Assembly (NCBI RefSeq): GCF_021378075.1 | Contig: NZ_JAJUOS010000001.1 | Span: 124,001 to 188,000, forward strand | Source of the DNA: Rhodobacter flavimaris | GTDB taxonomy: Bacteria; Pseudomonadota; Alphaproteobacteria; Rhodobacterales; Rhodobacteraceae | Length of the DNA stretch: 64,000 bases | Direction: 5' to 3' | In this document: in pieces, positions 33,901 to 42,504 of the stretch | Layout: each line of letters starts with the position of its first letter | How positions within the stretch are numbered: the stretch's first letter is position 1 | Notes under the pieces: model-generated | Database searches by the model: none | Told to the model about the DNA's origin: nothing | What the model saw: only the letters and a program-made list of their open reading frames with translations | Translations under genes and position numbers: made by a program

Positions 33901-34080
33901 ATGACCAATGTTCGCATGACTAAGTTCCGCTGTTTGGCGTTAGACGACTCCGGGGCCACCCTTGTCGAATATGCCATCGCGCTGATCATCGCGATCACCG
34001 TTGGCGCGGCGCTTCTGGGCGGCCTAGGACAAAGCGTGAGCGCGAAGTTCAGTTCCGCGAATGCGCAGTTTACTCAGTAA
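33901..34080 (+). CDS. flp: Flp-type pilin 2
   Basis: 59 residues from ATG 33901 with GGAG at 33891-33894. The leader MTNVRMTKFRCLALDDSG is less basic than that of pilin 1 and contains a cysteine. The mature part ATLVEYAIALIIAITVGAALLGGLGQSVSAKF closely matches pilin 1, ending SAKFSSANAQFTQ against SAKFDSANVAVNQ. The pair looks like a tandem duplication that has diverged. It may be a minor pilin or an alternative major pilin. After it a weak hairpin (34118-34134) followed by T6 at 34141-34146 could be an attenuator before cpaB. Confidence 0.92.
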   Translation: MTNVRMTKFRCLALDDSGATLVEYAIALIIAITVGAALLGGLGQSVSAKFSSANAQFTQ

Positions 34081-34213
34081 CTTGGGCGGGCATTAACAAA
34101 GTCCGTGTAATCGGGCGTTCGGGTTGTGCCTGAAGGTCCGTTTTTTCGTCTAAAGGGCCTCCCGGTCGGCCTGCAAATGACCCGGACCAGATCAGATTTG
34201 AAAGGATCGACCC

Positions 34214-35020
34214 ATGCGCGTTACAGCACTGCTCACCTTCGTCGCGGGCTTGGCGGTAGCCGGTGGTTCGGCCTATCTCGCTAGCGACTTCTTCCAGAAC
34301 AAGTATGAACGCGAGGCCGCAGAGGCCCAACGGCTGGAACTGACCAACGTCATCGTCGCAGCTCAGGATATTCCCTTCGGCCAGACGATCGAGAGCCAGA
34401 AGGTGACCTCGATCAAATGGCCGGTCGCGGCCCTGCCGAAAGGCGCCTTCACCAGCTTTGACAAGCTTCTGCCCTCGGCCGGTCAACAACCCCGGCGGGC
34501 ACGCTCAGCCTTTGCGCAGGGGGAACTGATGCTCGCCTCGAAGGTTTCTGAGTATGGCGAGAAAGTCACGATTGTTCAGACCCTTGGGGCCAACAATCGT
34601 GCAGTTTCGATCAGTGTGTCCGCAGTGACGGGCGTCGGCGGTTTCGTGACCCCGGGTGATCGCGTGGACGTGCTTCTGACCCAAGGACGCGGTGAGGAGC
34701 TCAAGACCGTTACGATCTTGCAGAACCTTCGTGTGATCGGCGTCGACCAGACGGCCAACGAAAGCACCGAGCAGGCGCAGGTGGCCCGTACGGTGACGGT
34801 CGAAGTGTCGCCGGCAGACAGCCAGAAACTTGCGCTGGCCCAGCAGGCCGGAACGCTGACCCTGGCACTGCGTACGCTGGACTCGGAAGAGGATGAACCG
34901 CTTGAGTCCATCGGTCTGAAGGACGTGCTGCGCGAACTGTCTCCGGTTCCGGAGGGCATGCCGCTCAAGACGATCACTGTGCGCCGCGGCATCGAAGCAA
35001 CCGAGGCCGAAGTGCGCTGA
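34214..35020 (+). CDS. cpaB: Flp pilus assembly protein CpaB/RcpC
   Basis: 268 residues. An N-terminal membrane segment (LLTFVAGLAVAGGSAYLA) is followed by a SAF-type domain (NVIVAAQDIPFGQTIESQKVTSIKWPVAALPKGAF, about 45-80) and an RcpC-like domain (NRAVSISVSAVTGVGGFVTPGDRVDVLLTQ). CpaB is a periplasmic component thought to modify or guide the pilus through the outer membrane with the secretin CpaC. No cpaC or cpaD gene follows; the next gene is a TadG-type protein. AAAGGA precedes the ATG. Confidence 0.94.
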   Translation: MRVTALLTFVAGLAVAGGSAYLASDFFQNKYEREAAEAQRLELTNVIVAAQDIPFGQTIESQKVTSIKWPVAALPKGAFTSFDKLLPSAGQQPRRARSAFAQGELMLASKVSEYGEKVTIVQTLGANNRAVSISVSAVTGVGGFVTPGDRVDVLLTQGRGEELKTVTILQNLRVIGVDQTANESTEQAQVARTVTVEVSPADSQKLALAQQAGTLTLALRTLDSEEDEPLESIGLKDVLRELSPVPEGMPLKTITVRRGIEATEAEVR

Positions 35021-35043
35021 GCCGTGATCGCAGGAGGGTGAAA

Positions 35044-36504
35044 ATGCCGAGCGTGAAACATCATATCAGCAAATTCGCCCGCGACGAGAATGGGGTGATC
35101 ATTGTCTTCTGGGCGCTGTGCCTTGTGGTCGTCCTGGGCTTTGTTGCGCTCTCCTTCGATCTTGGACGCTATGGGATTACCCGCACCGAGTACCAAGCGT
35201 TTGCTGATCATGTGGCCCTTTCGGCCGCCGGGGAGTTGGACGGCGGCACCGATGCGATCACGCGAGCGCATGCCGCCGCGGCGCTGATCGCCGACAAGCA
35301 GCACTTCGGGATCGCCGACAAGACGCTGAATGGCGGCAGCGATTATACGCTGACCTTCTTCACGGATCTTCCGGCTTCGGATGCCGCTGCGATGACGCTT
35401 CAGACCACCGATGCGACCGAGGCGGCCTATGTCCGAGCGACAGTGACGCCGACGACGGTTTTGGGCACCTTTGTCAATGCGTTCTCCTCGCTGATGGGTG
35501 GAGGCGCAATGGACGGTGATATCCAGGCCTCGGCCGTCGCAGGGTTTTCTCTTTATGTTTGCGATGTCACGCCGCTCATGTTTTGTGTTCCATCGGGCTA
35601 CAAGGCCGATGCGAATATTGGTGACATGATCCTGCTGCGCTCGGGCGGGCAGGGATCCGCCTGGGGGCCGGGTGATTTCGGCTTCATCGATCCGAGCGAT
35701 CTTCAGGTTGACGAAAAGGGTCCCTGTGCTGGTCTCAACGGTCAGAACCTGGCGTCGTGCCTGATCGGCGCGATCGGGAGCATCACCCGCTGCGTCAAGC
35801 AGAAGGGAATTGATACCGAGCCGGGCCAGAAACAGGGGATCGAGGACGCGGTCTTCAACGTTCGCTTCGACATCTACAAGTCGGTCATGAACGGCGAGAA
35901 GAACGATCCGGCCTACGCTCCTGCGCCGAACGTGATCAAAGGGGTCGTGCCGAATGGTGCGGGTCAAAGCTGCATTGGCCAGAATGAACAGATCTCGCCT
36001 GATACGGTCGCTTTGCCGCGCGATGACTGCTTTGCCTCTGGCACTTGCCCCTATGCGCGCATCGGGAACGGTATCTGGGCGAACGGGCGCGAAGCCTACG
36101 AGACGAAGAACTACGGCACGACGAACAAGTATCCGAATGCTGTGACCCGCTACGACTATTACCTGGCAGAGATAGATGCGTCGAAAGCCGCTAGCGGCGC
36201 TGATATTCTGAGCGGACGTGCGGAAACGGGCTTGCCGACCTGCTCAAACCAGACCCCGGCTGGTCCGGAACGGCGCGTGATCATCGCGGCAGGTGTCGAT
36301 TGCACGGCGAACCCCGTGAGCGGCGCGGCAGTGGACGTTCCCGTCCAGGAATTCTTCAAGATCTTCCTTACCGAGCCAGTGGGCGATGACGGTACTTCGC
36401 CGCCGACCGTGGGTATCTGGGGTGAGATCATTGGATCGGCGAGCGATGGTTCGGGCGGTGGTACCGGCGGCCTCGTGCGCGATGTTGTGCAGTTGTACAG
36501 GTGA
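35044..36504 (+). CDS. tadG: TadG-like pilus-assembly protein
   Basis: 486 residues from ATG 35044, with AGGAGG at 35032-35037 at ideal spacing. The N-terminus (KFARDENGVIIVFWALCLVVVLGFVALSFDLGRYGITRTEYQAFADHVALSAAGELDGG) is the TadG/TadE-like pseudopilin segment in which the residue pattern after NG resembles prepilin processing. The large periplasmic part contains at least ten cysteines and no clear von Willebrand A motif (no DxSxS). It ends with a Gly/Ser-rich stretch (GSGGGTGG). TadG proteins are minor components needed for Flp assembly. Confidence 0.85.
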   Translation: MPSVKHHISKFARDENGVIIVFWALCLVVVLGFVALSFDLGRYGITRTEYQAFADHVALSAAGELDGGTDAITRAHAAAALIADKQHFGIADKTLNGGSDYTLTFFTDLPASDAAAMTLQTTDATEAAYVRATVTPTTVLGTFVNAFSSLMGGGAMDGDIQASAVAGFSLYVCDVTPLMFCVPSGYKADANIGDMILLRSGGQGSAWGPGDFGFIDPSDLQVDEKGPCAGLNGQNLASCLIGAIGSITRCVKQKGIDTEPGQKQGIEDAVFNVRFDIYKSVMNGEKNDPAYAPAPNVIKGVVPNGAGQSCIGQNEQISPDTVALPRDDCFASGTCPYARIGNGIWANGREAYETKNYGTTNKYPNAVTRYDYYLAEIDASKAASGADILSGRAETGLPTCSNQTPAGPERRVIIAAGVDCTANPVSGAAVDVPVQEFFKIFLTEPVGDDGTSPPTVGIWGEIIGSASDGSGGGTGGLVRDVVQLYR

Positions 36505-36509
36505 CCGGC

Positions 36510-37016
36510 ATGAGGCGCTTTCCATCCCTTTTAAGCCGTATCGAGCGCTTTCGCCGTGGTGAAGCCGGCGCGATCCTGGTCGAGTTTGCGATCGTGCTGC
36601 CGATGATGCTTCTGGTGTTCGCGATCATTATCGAGGGCGGGCGGCTGATGTGGTCCTACCAAAAAGCGGCTGCGGGGGTGCGTGACGCCACACGCTACCT
36701 AGCGCGTGTGGCCCCTTATAATGTTTGTGAACAGACGACTCCGACGGTCGCAAGCTACACTACGAAGCTCACCGATATCGTTGAGCTCGCCGAGGATGGC
36801 GCGGTCCTGTTCCCTTCGAGCATTACGATCAATTCGGTCACGCCTTCGGTCAACTGCCCGGGCGGAACATTCCATGGCGCTGCCGTTGCTATCGTCACGG
36901 TCACGGCCTCTATCTCAATCACCTACCCGTTCAGCGGAATCTTCACGCTGTTTGGTAACGCGCCGCCGACCAACACGACGACGATCAGCGATCAGAGCAG
37001 GGTGTACGGGTCATGA
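36510..37016 (+). CDS. tadE: TadE-like minor pseudopilin 1
   Basis: 168 residues from ATG 36510; GTG 36501 overlapping the tadG stop is an alternative. After a basic leader (RIERFRRGEAG) comes AILVEFAIVLPMMLLVFAIIIEGGRLMWSYQKAAAGVRDATRYLARV, the TadE signature with a Gly/Ala processing site and Glu at position 5. The remainder is a short periplasmic beta-rich domain with two cysteines. TadE pseudopilins are processed by the prepilin peptidase and act in pilus biogenesis. Confidence 0.9.
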   Translation: MRRFPSLLSRIERFRRGEAGAILVEFAIVLPMMLLVFAIIIEGGRLMWSYQKAAAGVRDATRYLARVAPYNVCEQTTPTVASYTTKLTDIVELAEDGAVLFPSSITINSVTPSVNCPGGTFHGAAVAIVTVTASISITYPFSGIFTLFGNAPPTNTTTISDQSRVYGS

Positions 37017-37657
37017 TCAAGCGCCTTGCCATCCATCGCCTCAAGCAGTTTTCGCTTGAAGAAAGCGCGGCCAGCCTGATCGAGCTTGCAATCGTGATCG
37101 CGCTGTTTCTGCTGATCCTGTTCGGGTTGATCGACTATGGCCGTTTCGCTTTCCACTTCGTGACCACCGAACGCGCTATGCACGTGGCTGCGCGGATCGC
37201 GGTGGTGCGCCCTCCGGCTTGTACGGGGGTGCCAGACACCAACGAGCGTCCCGCCGTGCCCAGCACTCCTGCGCCGCAATATGGGACGAACTGCAACGCG
37301 GCGGCAAATGTGTGCAAGGTGGTTGCGGATGTCGCCTGCGACGGCAATGCCGCCAATGCGACGGCCGCGGAAATCTGGAACGTGGTGGAGCCCACCTTGC
37401 CCGGCGGGTCCACCATCGCAAATCTGCGCTTCCGCTATACCTCGGATACCGATCTGGGCTTCCTCGGCGGCCCCTATGTTCCGATCGTTACGGTTGAATT
37501 GCAAAACGTTGTATTCCAGTTCGTGACGCCGCTAGGCGCATTGGCGGCGCTCGCGACCGGGACTTCGGGCGGAAACAACCTGAACGCCGATATTCAGTTC
37601 CCGAGCATGAGCGTCTCGCTTCCGGCGGAAGATCTCAATCAAGGTAACAACGGATAA
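37013..37657 (+). CDS. TadE-like minor pseudopilin 2
   Basis: 214 residues, ATGA overlap with the preceding gene. Leader LKQFSLEESA is followed by ASLIELAIVIALFLLILFGLIDYGRFAFHFVTTERAMHVAARIAVVR, again the TadE/TadF pattern. The processing-site residue before the hydrophobic core is Ala rather than Gly. The periplasmic part has four cysteines in PPACTGVP, GTNCNAAANVC and ADVACDG. It probably pairs with pseudopilin 1 in the TadE/TadF roles. Confidence 0.87.
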   Translation: MIKRLAIHRLKQFSLEESAASLIELAIVIALFLLILFGLIDYGRFAFHFVTTERAMHVAARIAVVRPPACTGVPDTNERPAVPSTPAPQYGTNCNAAANVCKVVADVACDGNAANATAAEIWNVVEPTLPGGSTIANLRFRYTSDTDLGFLGGPYVPIVTVELQNVVFQFVTPLGALAALATGTSGGNNLNADIQFPSMSVSLPAEDLNQGNNG

Positions 37658-37673
37658 GAAAGGGGGGGGGGAA

Positions 37674-38879
37674 ATGGCAGTTGTGAAAAAATCCATCGTC
37701 CTGGTCTCGAAAGACGCCAGTCTGAGTGCGACTATCGCCAAGGTTCTGGGCGAACTCCCCGGTGTCGCCGTCGAGGAATGCGCCGCTACGCTTTCGGACA
37801 TGAACGGAAAGGCCCAGGAACTAGCGCTCGCTAGCGACCTGATTATCTTCCGCACCCAAGAGAATACTGACAACGATATCGCGGCGCTGCAGGGAATTCA
37901 GCGGGCGGGCGGCACAGCGCGTCTGCTTGCCCTAAGCGGCGATGATGTTACGCTCTCAAGCATTCGTCGGTTGATTGGCGCTGGTGTCTCGGAGGTTCTG
38001 CCTGACACGGTCAGTGCGGCCGAGCTTGATGAGCAGGTGCGCCGCCTGACCATTGGCCGCGGGCTTGCGTTGGCCGGGCCGTCGGTACGTCATGGCAAGG
38101 TGATTTCGGTGTCCAAGGCGCGTGGAGGCATCGGTGCGACAACGTTGGCAGTCAACCTTGCCGACCAGTTGCGCGGCCAAAAGCGTCTATTCCGGCGCCA
38201 TGATCCGCATGACGTGGTTGTTGTCGATCTTGACCTGCAATTTGGAAATGTCGGCGGATTTCTCGATGTCGCGCCGAGCCAGGCGTTGATCCAACTGGCC
38301 AAGGAAGAAATCGATCCCGATGAAACCTTCATCGAGCAGGCCTTGCAAGTGACGCCTTCGGGCATCGCGGTTCTCGCCTCCCCGGAAGGATTTGCGCCGC
38401 TGAACGCCCTGCGTGCCAACCAGATTCATGTACTGATCGAGCGGCTACGTACCCGGTTTGACTATGTGATCGTTGATCTGCCGCGCGCGATGGTCGAATG
38501 GATTTCACCGGTGCTTGATGCGAGTGACCGGATGTATCTGGTCAGCGATACCTCGGTGCCCTGTATCCAACAGGCCCGCCGACTGATCGACTTTTATCGC
38601 GAGGAAAACCTGAGCCTCCCGATCGAGGTGGTGATCAGCCAGGAAAAGAAGCCGCTCGTCATGAGCCGCCATCACGTCGAGGCGGCCAAAGCCCTGGAAC
38701 GCAAATTCCGTCACTGGCTGCCCTCTGATCGCCGCACCGCTGCCGAAGCGGTCGATCGGGGCAAGCCGCTGTCCGCCATTTCCGCGCGCTCGGGCCTGAC
38801 AAAGGCAATAGGGCGCATAGCCTTTGACCTGATTGCAGAAGCAGGTTCTGGCCAGTCCGCCACCAAAGCAGATTCGTAA
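37674..38879 (+). CDS. cpaE: CpaE/TadZ family ATPase-like localisation protein
   Basis: 401 residues. An N-terminal receiver-like domain (KSIVLVSKDASLSATIAKVLGEL; ASDLIIFRTQ; RLLALSGDD) of about 125 residues is followed by a ParA/MinD-like domain (GKVISVSKARGGIGATTLAVNLADQL; HDVVVVDLDLQFGN; FDYVIVDLPRAM). The deviant Walker A reads GGIGATT at 151-157: the lysine expected before the Thr is replaced by Ala, so ATP binding may be weakened or altered. CpaE places the Tad machine at the cell pole. The start follows a run of nine G. Confidence 0.93.
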   Translation: MAVVKKSIVLVSKDASLSATIAKVLGELPGVAVEECAATLSDMNGKAQELALASDLIIFRTQENTDNDIAALQGIQRAGGTARLLALSGDDVTLSSIRRLIGAGVSEVLPDTVSAAELDEQVRRLTIGRGLALAGPSVRHGKVISVSKARGGIGATTLAVNLADQLRGQKRLFRRHDPHDVVVVDLDLQFGNVGGFLDVAPSQALIQLAKEEIDPDETFIEQALQVTPSGIAVLASPEGFAPLNALRANQIHVLIERLRTRFDYVIVDLPRAMVEWISPVLDASDRMYLVSDTSVPCIQQARRLIDFYREENLSLPIEVVISQEKKPLVMSRHHVEAAKALERKFRHWLPSDRRTAAEAVDRGKPLSAISARSGLTKAIGRIAFDLIAEAGSGQSATKADS

Positions 38880-38892
38880 GGGGGTAACGACT

Positions 38893-40296
38893 ATGTTCAA
38901 GAATTTCACCGGAGGCGGCCGTAAAGCCGCAACAAACGAAAAGGTCGTCCCCTTCGCGAAGGCGGATGGCGCGGCGCAGCCGGTCCAGCAGGTTCCGCCG
39001 CAGGTGGTGACGCCCGAGGATGCCGAGCTGATCAAGTCGCTCGAACTCAAGAGTCGGCTGCACGATGCGCTGCTGGACCGACTGAACCTTGCTGTACTCG
39101 ACAAGGTGGTCCCCGAGGAACTGCGCCGTGAAGTAGCTGCCCTAGTCACGGAGGAGCTGCGGGAAAGCAACACGCCGCTGCGTCAGGATCAATTCAAGAG
39201 GCTCGTCGACGAACTGTTGGATGAGGTTCTGGGCCTTGGCCCGCTTGAACCCCTGATTGCCGACCCGACCATCAACGATATCCTCGTGAACGGCCACAAG
39301 AACGTCTACGTCGAGCGTCACGGCATTCTTGAACGCGTTCAGGTGCGTTTCCGCGATGAGCGCCACCTGTTGCGCATCATCGACAAGATCGTCTCGCGGA
39401 TTGGCCGCCGCGTCGACGAAAGCAACCCTTGGGTGGACGCTCGTCTTGAAGACGGTAGCCGCGTCAACGCCATCATCCGTCCATGCGCCATTGATGGGCC
39501 GAGCATCTCGATCCGGAAGTTCTCGCGCAACCCGTTGACCCTTGACCGTCTTGTGCAGACCGGTGCGCTGAACGAACAGGCGGCGAATTTCCTCAAGGCG
39601 CTGGTCGAAGCGCGCATGAACATCCTGATTTCGGGTGGTACGGGCTCGGGTAAGACGACATTGCTGAACGCGATTTCTGCTTTCATCGATCATCGTTCGC
39701 GCGTTGTGACGATCGAGGATGCGGCGGAACTTCAGCTTCAGCAAGAGCACGTTGTGCGCCTTGAAACGCGACCGCCGAACCCGAACGGGCAAGGCGCCGT
39801 GCATCAGCGCGACCTGGTGCGCAACGCGCTGCGTATGCGTCCCGACCGTATCATCGTCGGCGAGGTGCGTGGCGCGGAAGCGTTCGACATGCTTCAGGCG
39901 ATGAACACTGGGCACGATGGTTCGATGACCACCGTCCACGCCAACTCGGCGCGCGACGCAATCAGCCGGGTCGAGCAGATGGTTTCTATGATGGGGATGG
40001 AGATGCCGCTGAGCGCGATCCGCGCTCAGATCGCCTCGGGGCTGCACATTATCGTGCAGTTGACCCGCCTTTCGGATGGCCGTCGCCGGGTGGTGAGCAT
40101 CAGCGAGATCACCGGACAGGAAGGTGACATCATCACGATGCAAGACATCTTCGTCTTCCGTAGGAAGGGCAAGGCTGAAGACGGGACCATCATCGGTGAG
40201 TTCATTCCGACTGGGATTCGCCCGCGTTGCGCTGATGCACTGATCGCTGCGGGCATTCCCGTGCAGCCCTCCGACTTCATGGTCCCGAGGAGCTAA
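38893..40296 (+). CDS. cpaF: Tad secretion ATPase CpaF/TadA
   Basis: 467 residues from ATG 38893. The N-terminal about 110 residues include a proline-rich linker (QPVQQVPPQVVTPEDAE) and a helical domain. The secretion ATPase core has LGPLEPLIADPTINDILVNG, Walker A ISGGTGSGKTTLLNA (GGTGSGKTT 248-256), the Asp box VVTIEDAAELQ, Walker B RPDRIIVGEVRGAEAFDMLQAMNTGHDGSMTTVHANS and the His box. It powers pilus extension (and in related systems retraction) at the cytoplasmic face with TadB and TadC. It is 3 bases before tadB. Confidence 0.97.
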   Translation: MFKNFTGGGRKAATNEKVVPFAKADGAAQPVQQVPPQVVTPEDAELIKSLELKSRLHDALLDRLNLAVLDKVVPEELRREVAALVTEELRESNTPLRQDQFKRLVDELLDEVLGLGPLEPLIADPTINDILVNGHKNVYVERHGILERVQVRFRDERHLLRIIDKIVSRIGRRVDESNPWVDARLEDGSRVNAIIRPCAIDGPSISIRKFSRNPLTLDRLVQTGALNEQAANFLKALVEARMNILISGGTGSGKTTLLNAISAFIDHRSRVVTIEDAAELQLQQEHVVRLETRPPNPNGQGAVHQRDLVRNALRMRPDRIIVGEVRGAEAFDMLQAMNTGHDGSMTTVHANSARDAISRVEQMVSMMGMEMPLSAIRAQIASGLHIIVQLTRLSDGRRRVVSISEITGQEGDIITMQDIFVFRRKGKAEDGTIIGEFIPTGIRPRCADALIAAGIPVQPSDFMVPRS

Positions 40297-40299
40297 CCC

Positions 40300-41271
40300 A
40301 TGGATTTCGCGCTTCATAACCAGAACCTGATTTATCTGATCTACCTAGGGATTGGCCTTGGGGTGCTGCTGGTTTTCACCGCTTTCACTCAACTGGTCAG
40401 CCGGCGTGAGAATCGGACTGAAGCGCGCAGCCGACGTATGAAGATGGTAGCCGAGGGGCGCTCGGCCGAGGAGCGGTTGCAACTTCTGCGTCCGCCTCCG
40501 CGCGAAGGTATCCTGGCGCGCCTTCCCTTCATCGGCGGATTACCGCAGTACATGCGGCGCGCAGGTCTGACCATGCGCCCCGAAACATTTCTGACAATCT
40601 GCGTCGGTATCGCGGTGCTTGTCTCTACGACGCTGATGCAGATGCTGACACCGGTTCTGGCGATCGCTGCGGGTATTGCCGTAGGCATCATTCTTCCTGT
40701 GGGCGCCCTGCAACTGAAGACGAGCCGTCAAAATCGTGCCCTGATGATGCAATTGCCGGATGCGTTGGACATGATGGCGCGCGGTCTCAAGATCGGCCAT
40801 CCGCTGAGCACTTCCATCGGCTCGGTCGCGCGCCAGATGAACGATCCGATCGGGACCGAGTTCGGGATCATCTATGACCAAGTCAGTTATGGCGACGACC
40901 TTCCAGATGCGTTTCATGAATTCGCCGAGCGGGTCGATCTGGAGGATGCGTTTTACCTGGCGGCCAGTATTGGTATTCAGCATGGCACCGGGGGCGACCT
41001 TGCGAGGGTGCTTGAGGTGTTGGCCAAGGTGATCCGTGGGCGCATAACGATGCGGCGCAAGATCAAGGCAATCTCGTCGGAGGGACGCGCCTCTGCGTAC
41101 TTTCTCTCCTTGGTGCCGGTTGCCATGTATGGTTTCACATCGATCACCGCGCCAAACTATTACGGCGGGATCAAAGATGATCCCTACTACCTGCCGATGA
41201 TGGGGATCATCACTGTTCTGGTGGTCCTGAACGGGTTGGTTTTGCGTAAGCTTGTAGATTTCCGGATCTGA
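40300..41271 (+). CDS. tadB: Tad inner-membrane platform protein TadB
   Basis: 323 residues. Membrane segments at the N-terminus (LIYLIYLGIGLGVLLVFTAFT), middle (FLTICVGIAVLVSTTLMQMLTPVLAIAAGIAVGIILPVGAL) and C-terminus (YFLSLVPVAMYGFTSIT; MMGIITVLVVLNGLVL). The T2SSF domain contains LMMQLPDALDMMARGLKIGHPL and RVDLEDAFYLAASIGIQHGTGGDLARVLEVLAKVIRGR. With TadC it forms the membrane platform that contacts the CpaF ATPase. Confidence 0.96.
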   Translation: MDFALHNQNLIYLIYLGIGLGVLLVFTAFTQLVSRRENRTEARSRRMKMVAEGRSAEERLQLLRPPPREGILARLPFIGGLPQYMRRAGLTMRPETFLTICVGIAVLVSTTLMQMLTPVLAIAAGIAVGIILPVGALQLKTSRQNRALMMQLPDALDMMARGLKIGHPLSTSIGSVARQMNDPIGTEFGIIYDQVSYGDDLPDAFHEFAERVDLEDAFYLAASIGIQHGTGGDLARVLEVLAKVIRGRITMRRKIKAISSEGRASAYFLSLVPVAMYGFTSITAPNYYGGIKDDPYYLPMMGIITVLVVLNGLVLRKLVDFRI

Positions 41272-41286
41272 GGGGGAGGGCCGAAT

Positions 41287-42282
41287 ATGCTCGAGCAAAT
41301 CGAAAAACTGGCGGTCCGCTACGACATTCCGCCACAGGTTCTGATCGCGGTAGGGATCGCGCTTGGGGTCTTGCTGATCGTTTGGGGCGTCTATGCGATC
41401 TTCCTGCAGGATGATCACGTGGCCGAGCGCTTGGCCGCGATATCGGGCGGGCGGCACCAGGATCGCCTCGACATGGGTCTCCTGAAGTCGGCTGATCGTG
41501 GCCCGAAGGGGCTGATGCAGGCGTTCATCCCTTCTGACAGCGATAAGCGCGGTGAGCTGCAGCGCAGGCTCGACCAAGGTGGCGTGGCAAGTCCAAACGC
41601 ACTACGCAATTTCATTATGGCGCGAGTGGTGCTGGCTGTGATGCTGCCGGGAGCCCTCATATTGCTTATCGTCGCGTCGAAAACGCCGGGCGTTTTCCTG
41701 CCCTTCGGTTTGACACAAGCCGTCGCCAGTATGACGACGATTTCCGTCTACAAGTACCTGACCATCCTTCTTCTGGCCGGATATTTCGCGCCGAACTACT
41801 GGCTCAACTATCGCGTCAGCGCCCGTCAACGGAAGATTGAAGAGGGATTCCCCAACGCGCTCGATCTGCTGCAGATTTCCATCGAAGCTGGGATGGGATT
41901 CGATGCGGCGATGACGCGGGTCGGAAATGAACTCGCTCACAGCACACCCGAGATCGCATACGAATTCCTCACGGTTCAGCGTCAGGTTCAGGCGGGACGA
42001 GCACGTGACGAGGCCATGAGCGATATGGCCAATCGTACCGGAATCGACTCGGTTCGCTCATTCGCAAATGTCGTCAGCCAGTCGATCCAATTCGGGACCA
42101 GTATGGCACAGGCGCTTACGACCTACTCCGAAGACCTGCGTCTTCAACGGGAATTGCGCGCGCAGGAGATGGCCAATAAGCTCCCGGTGAAGATGTCTGC
42201 GGTGATGGCTTCGCTGATGCTTCCGGCGCTGATCATGCTTTCGGTGGGGCCAGTAGTGATTCGATACATGCGGAGTTTCTGA
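41287..42282 (+). CDS. tadC: Tad inner-membrane platform protein TadC
   Basis: 331 residues. N-terminal helix (VLIAVGIALGVLLIVWGVYAIFL), a cytoplasmic segment, two helices near 120-180 and a T2SSF domain (FPNALDLLQISIEAGMGFDAAMTRVGNELAHSTPEIAYEF; RTGIDSVRSFANVVSQSIQFGTSMAQALTTYSEDL), ending in a final helix (SAVMASLMLPALIMLSVGPVVIRYM). GGGGGAGGG precedes the ATG. It is the last gene before a 222-base gap with prominent inverted repeats. No tadD follows it. Confidence 0.96.
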   Translation: MLEQIEKLAVRYDIPPQVLIAVGIALGVLLIVWGVYAIFLQDDHVAERLAAISGGRHQDRLDMGLLKSADRGPKGLMQAFIPSDSDKRGELQRRLDQGGVASPNALRNFIMARVVLAVMLPGALILLIVASKTPGVFLPFGLTQAVASMTTISVYKYLTILLLAGYFAPNYWLNYRVSARQRKIEEGFPNALDLLQISIEAGMGFDAAMTRVGNELAHSTPEIAYEFLTVQRQVQAGRARDEAMSDMANRTGIDSVRSFANVVSQSIQFGTSMAQALTTYSEDLRLQRELRAQEMANKLPVKMSAVMASLMLPALIMLSVGPVVIRYMRSF

Positions 42283-42369
42283 CAAGCTAGTGATTTACCG
42301 CGGTCCTCCGATTGTTTGGCGGATCGCGGCAAATGGCACGAGAAAGGGTGCATTATTGTCCCAACACCG

Positions 42370-42402
42370 CAACTAACCCGGCAATTTTCGCTGGGTTAGT
42401 TG
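42370..42402. repeat. perfect 10-bp inverted repeat before the LuxR-type gene
   Basis: CAACTAACCC (42370-42379) and GGGTTAGTTG (42393-42402), extended inward by G-U, G-C and C-G pairs to a 13-bp stem with loop AATTTTC. It lies 88 bases after tadC and 102 bases before the regulator start. It could be a tadC terminator without T-run or an operator. The gap 42283-42504 also holds an imperfect CCGCG/CGCGG hairpin (42298-42329) and a TTGACA (42429-42434) without a clear -10. Confidence 0.5.
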
Positions 42403-42504
42403 ACGTTCTTTCGAAACAGTCTGTTTAATTGACAGCTTGGGTAAGTATCTGCGATTCTAAAGCTATATTTTCGATTTCTTGTTTGTTCGGTTTTAGGAGA
42501 AGCC

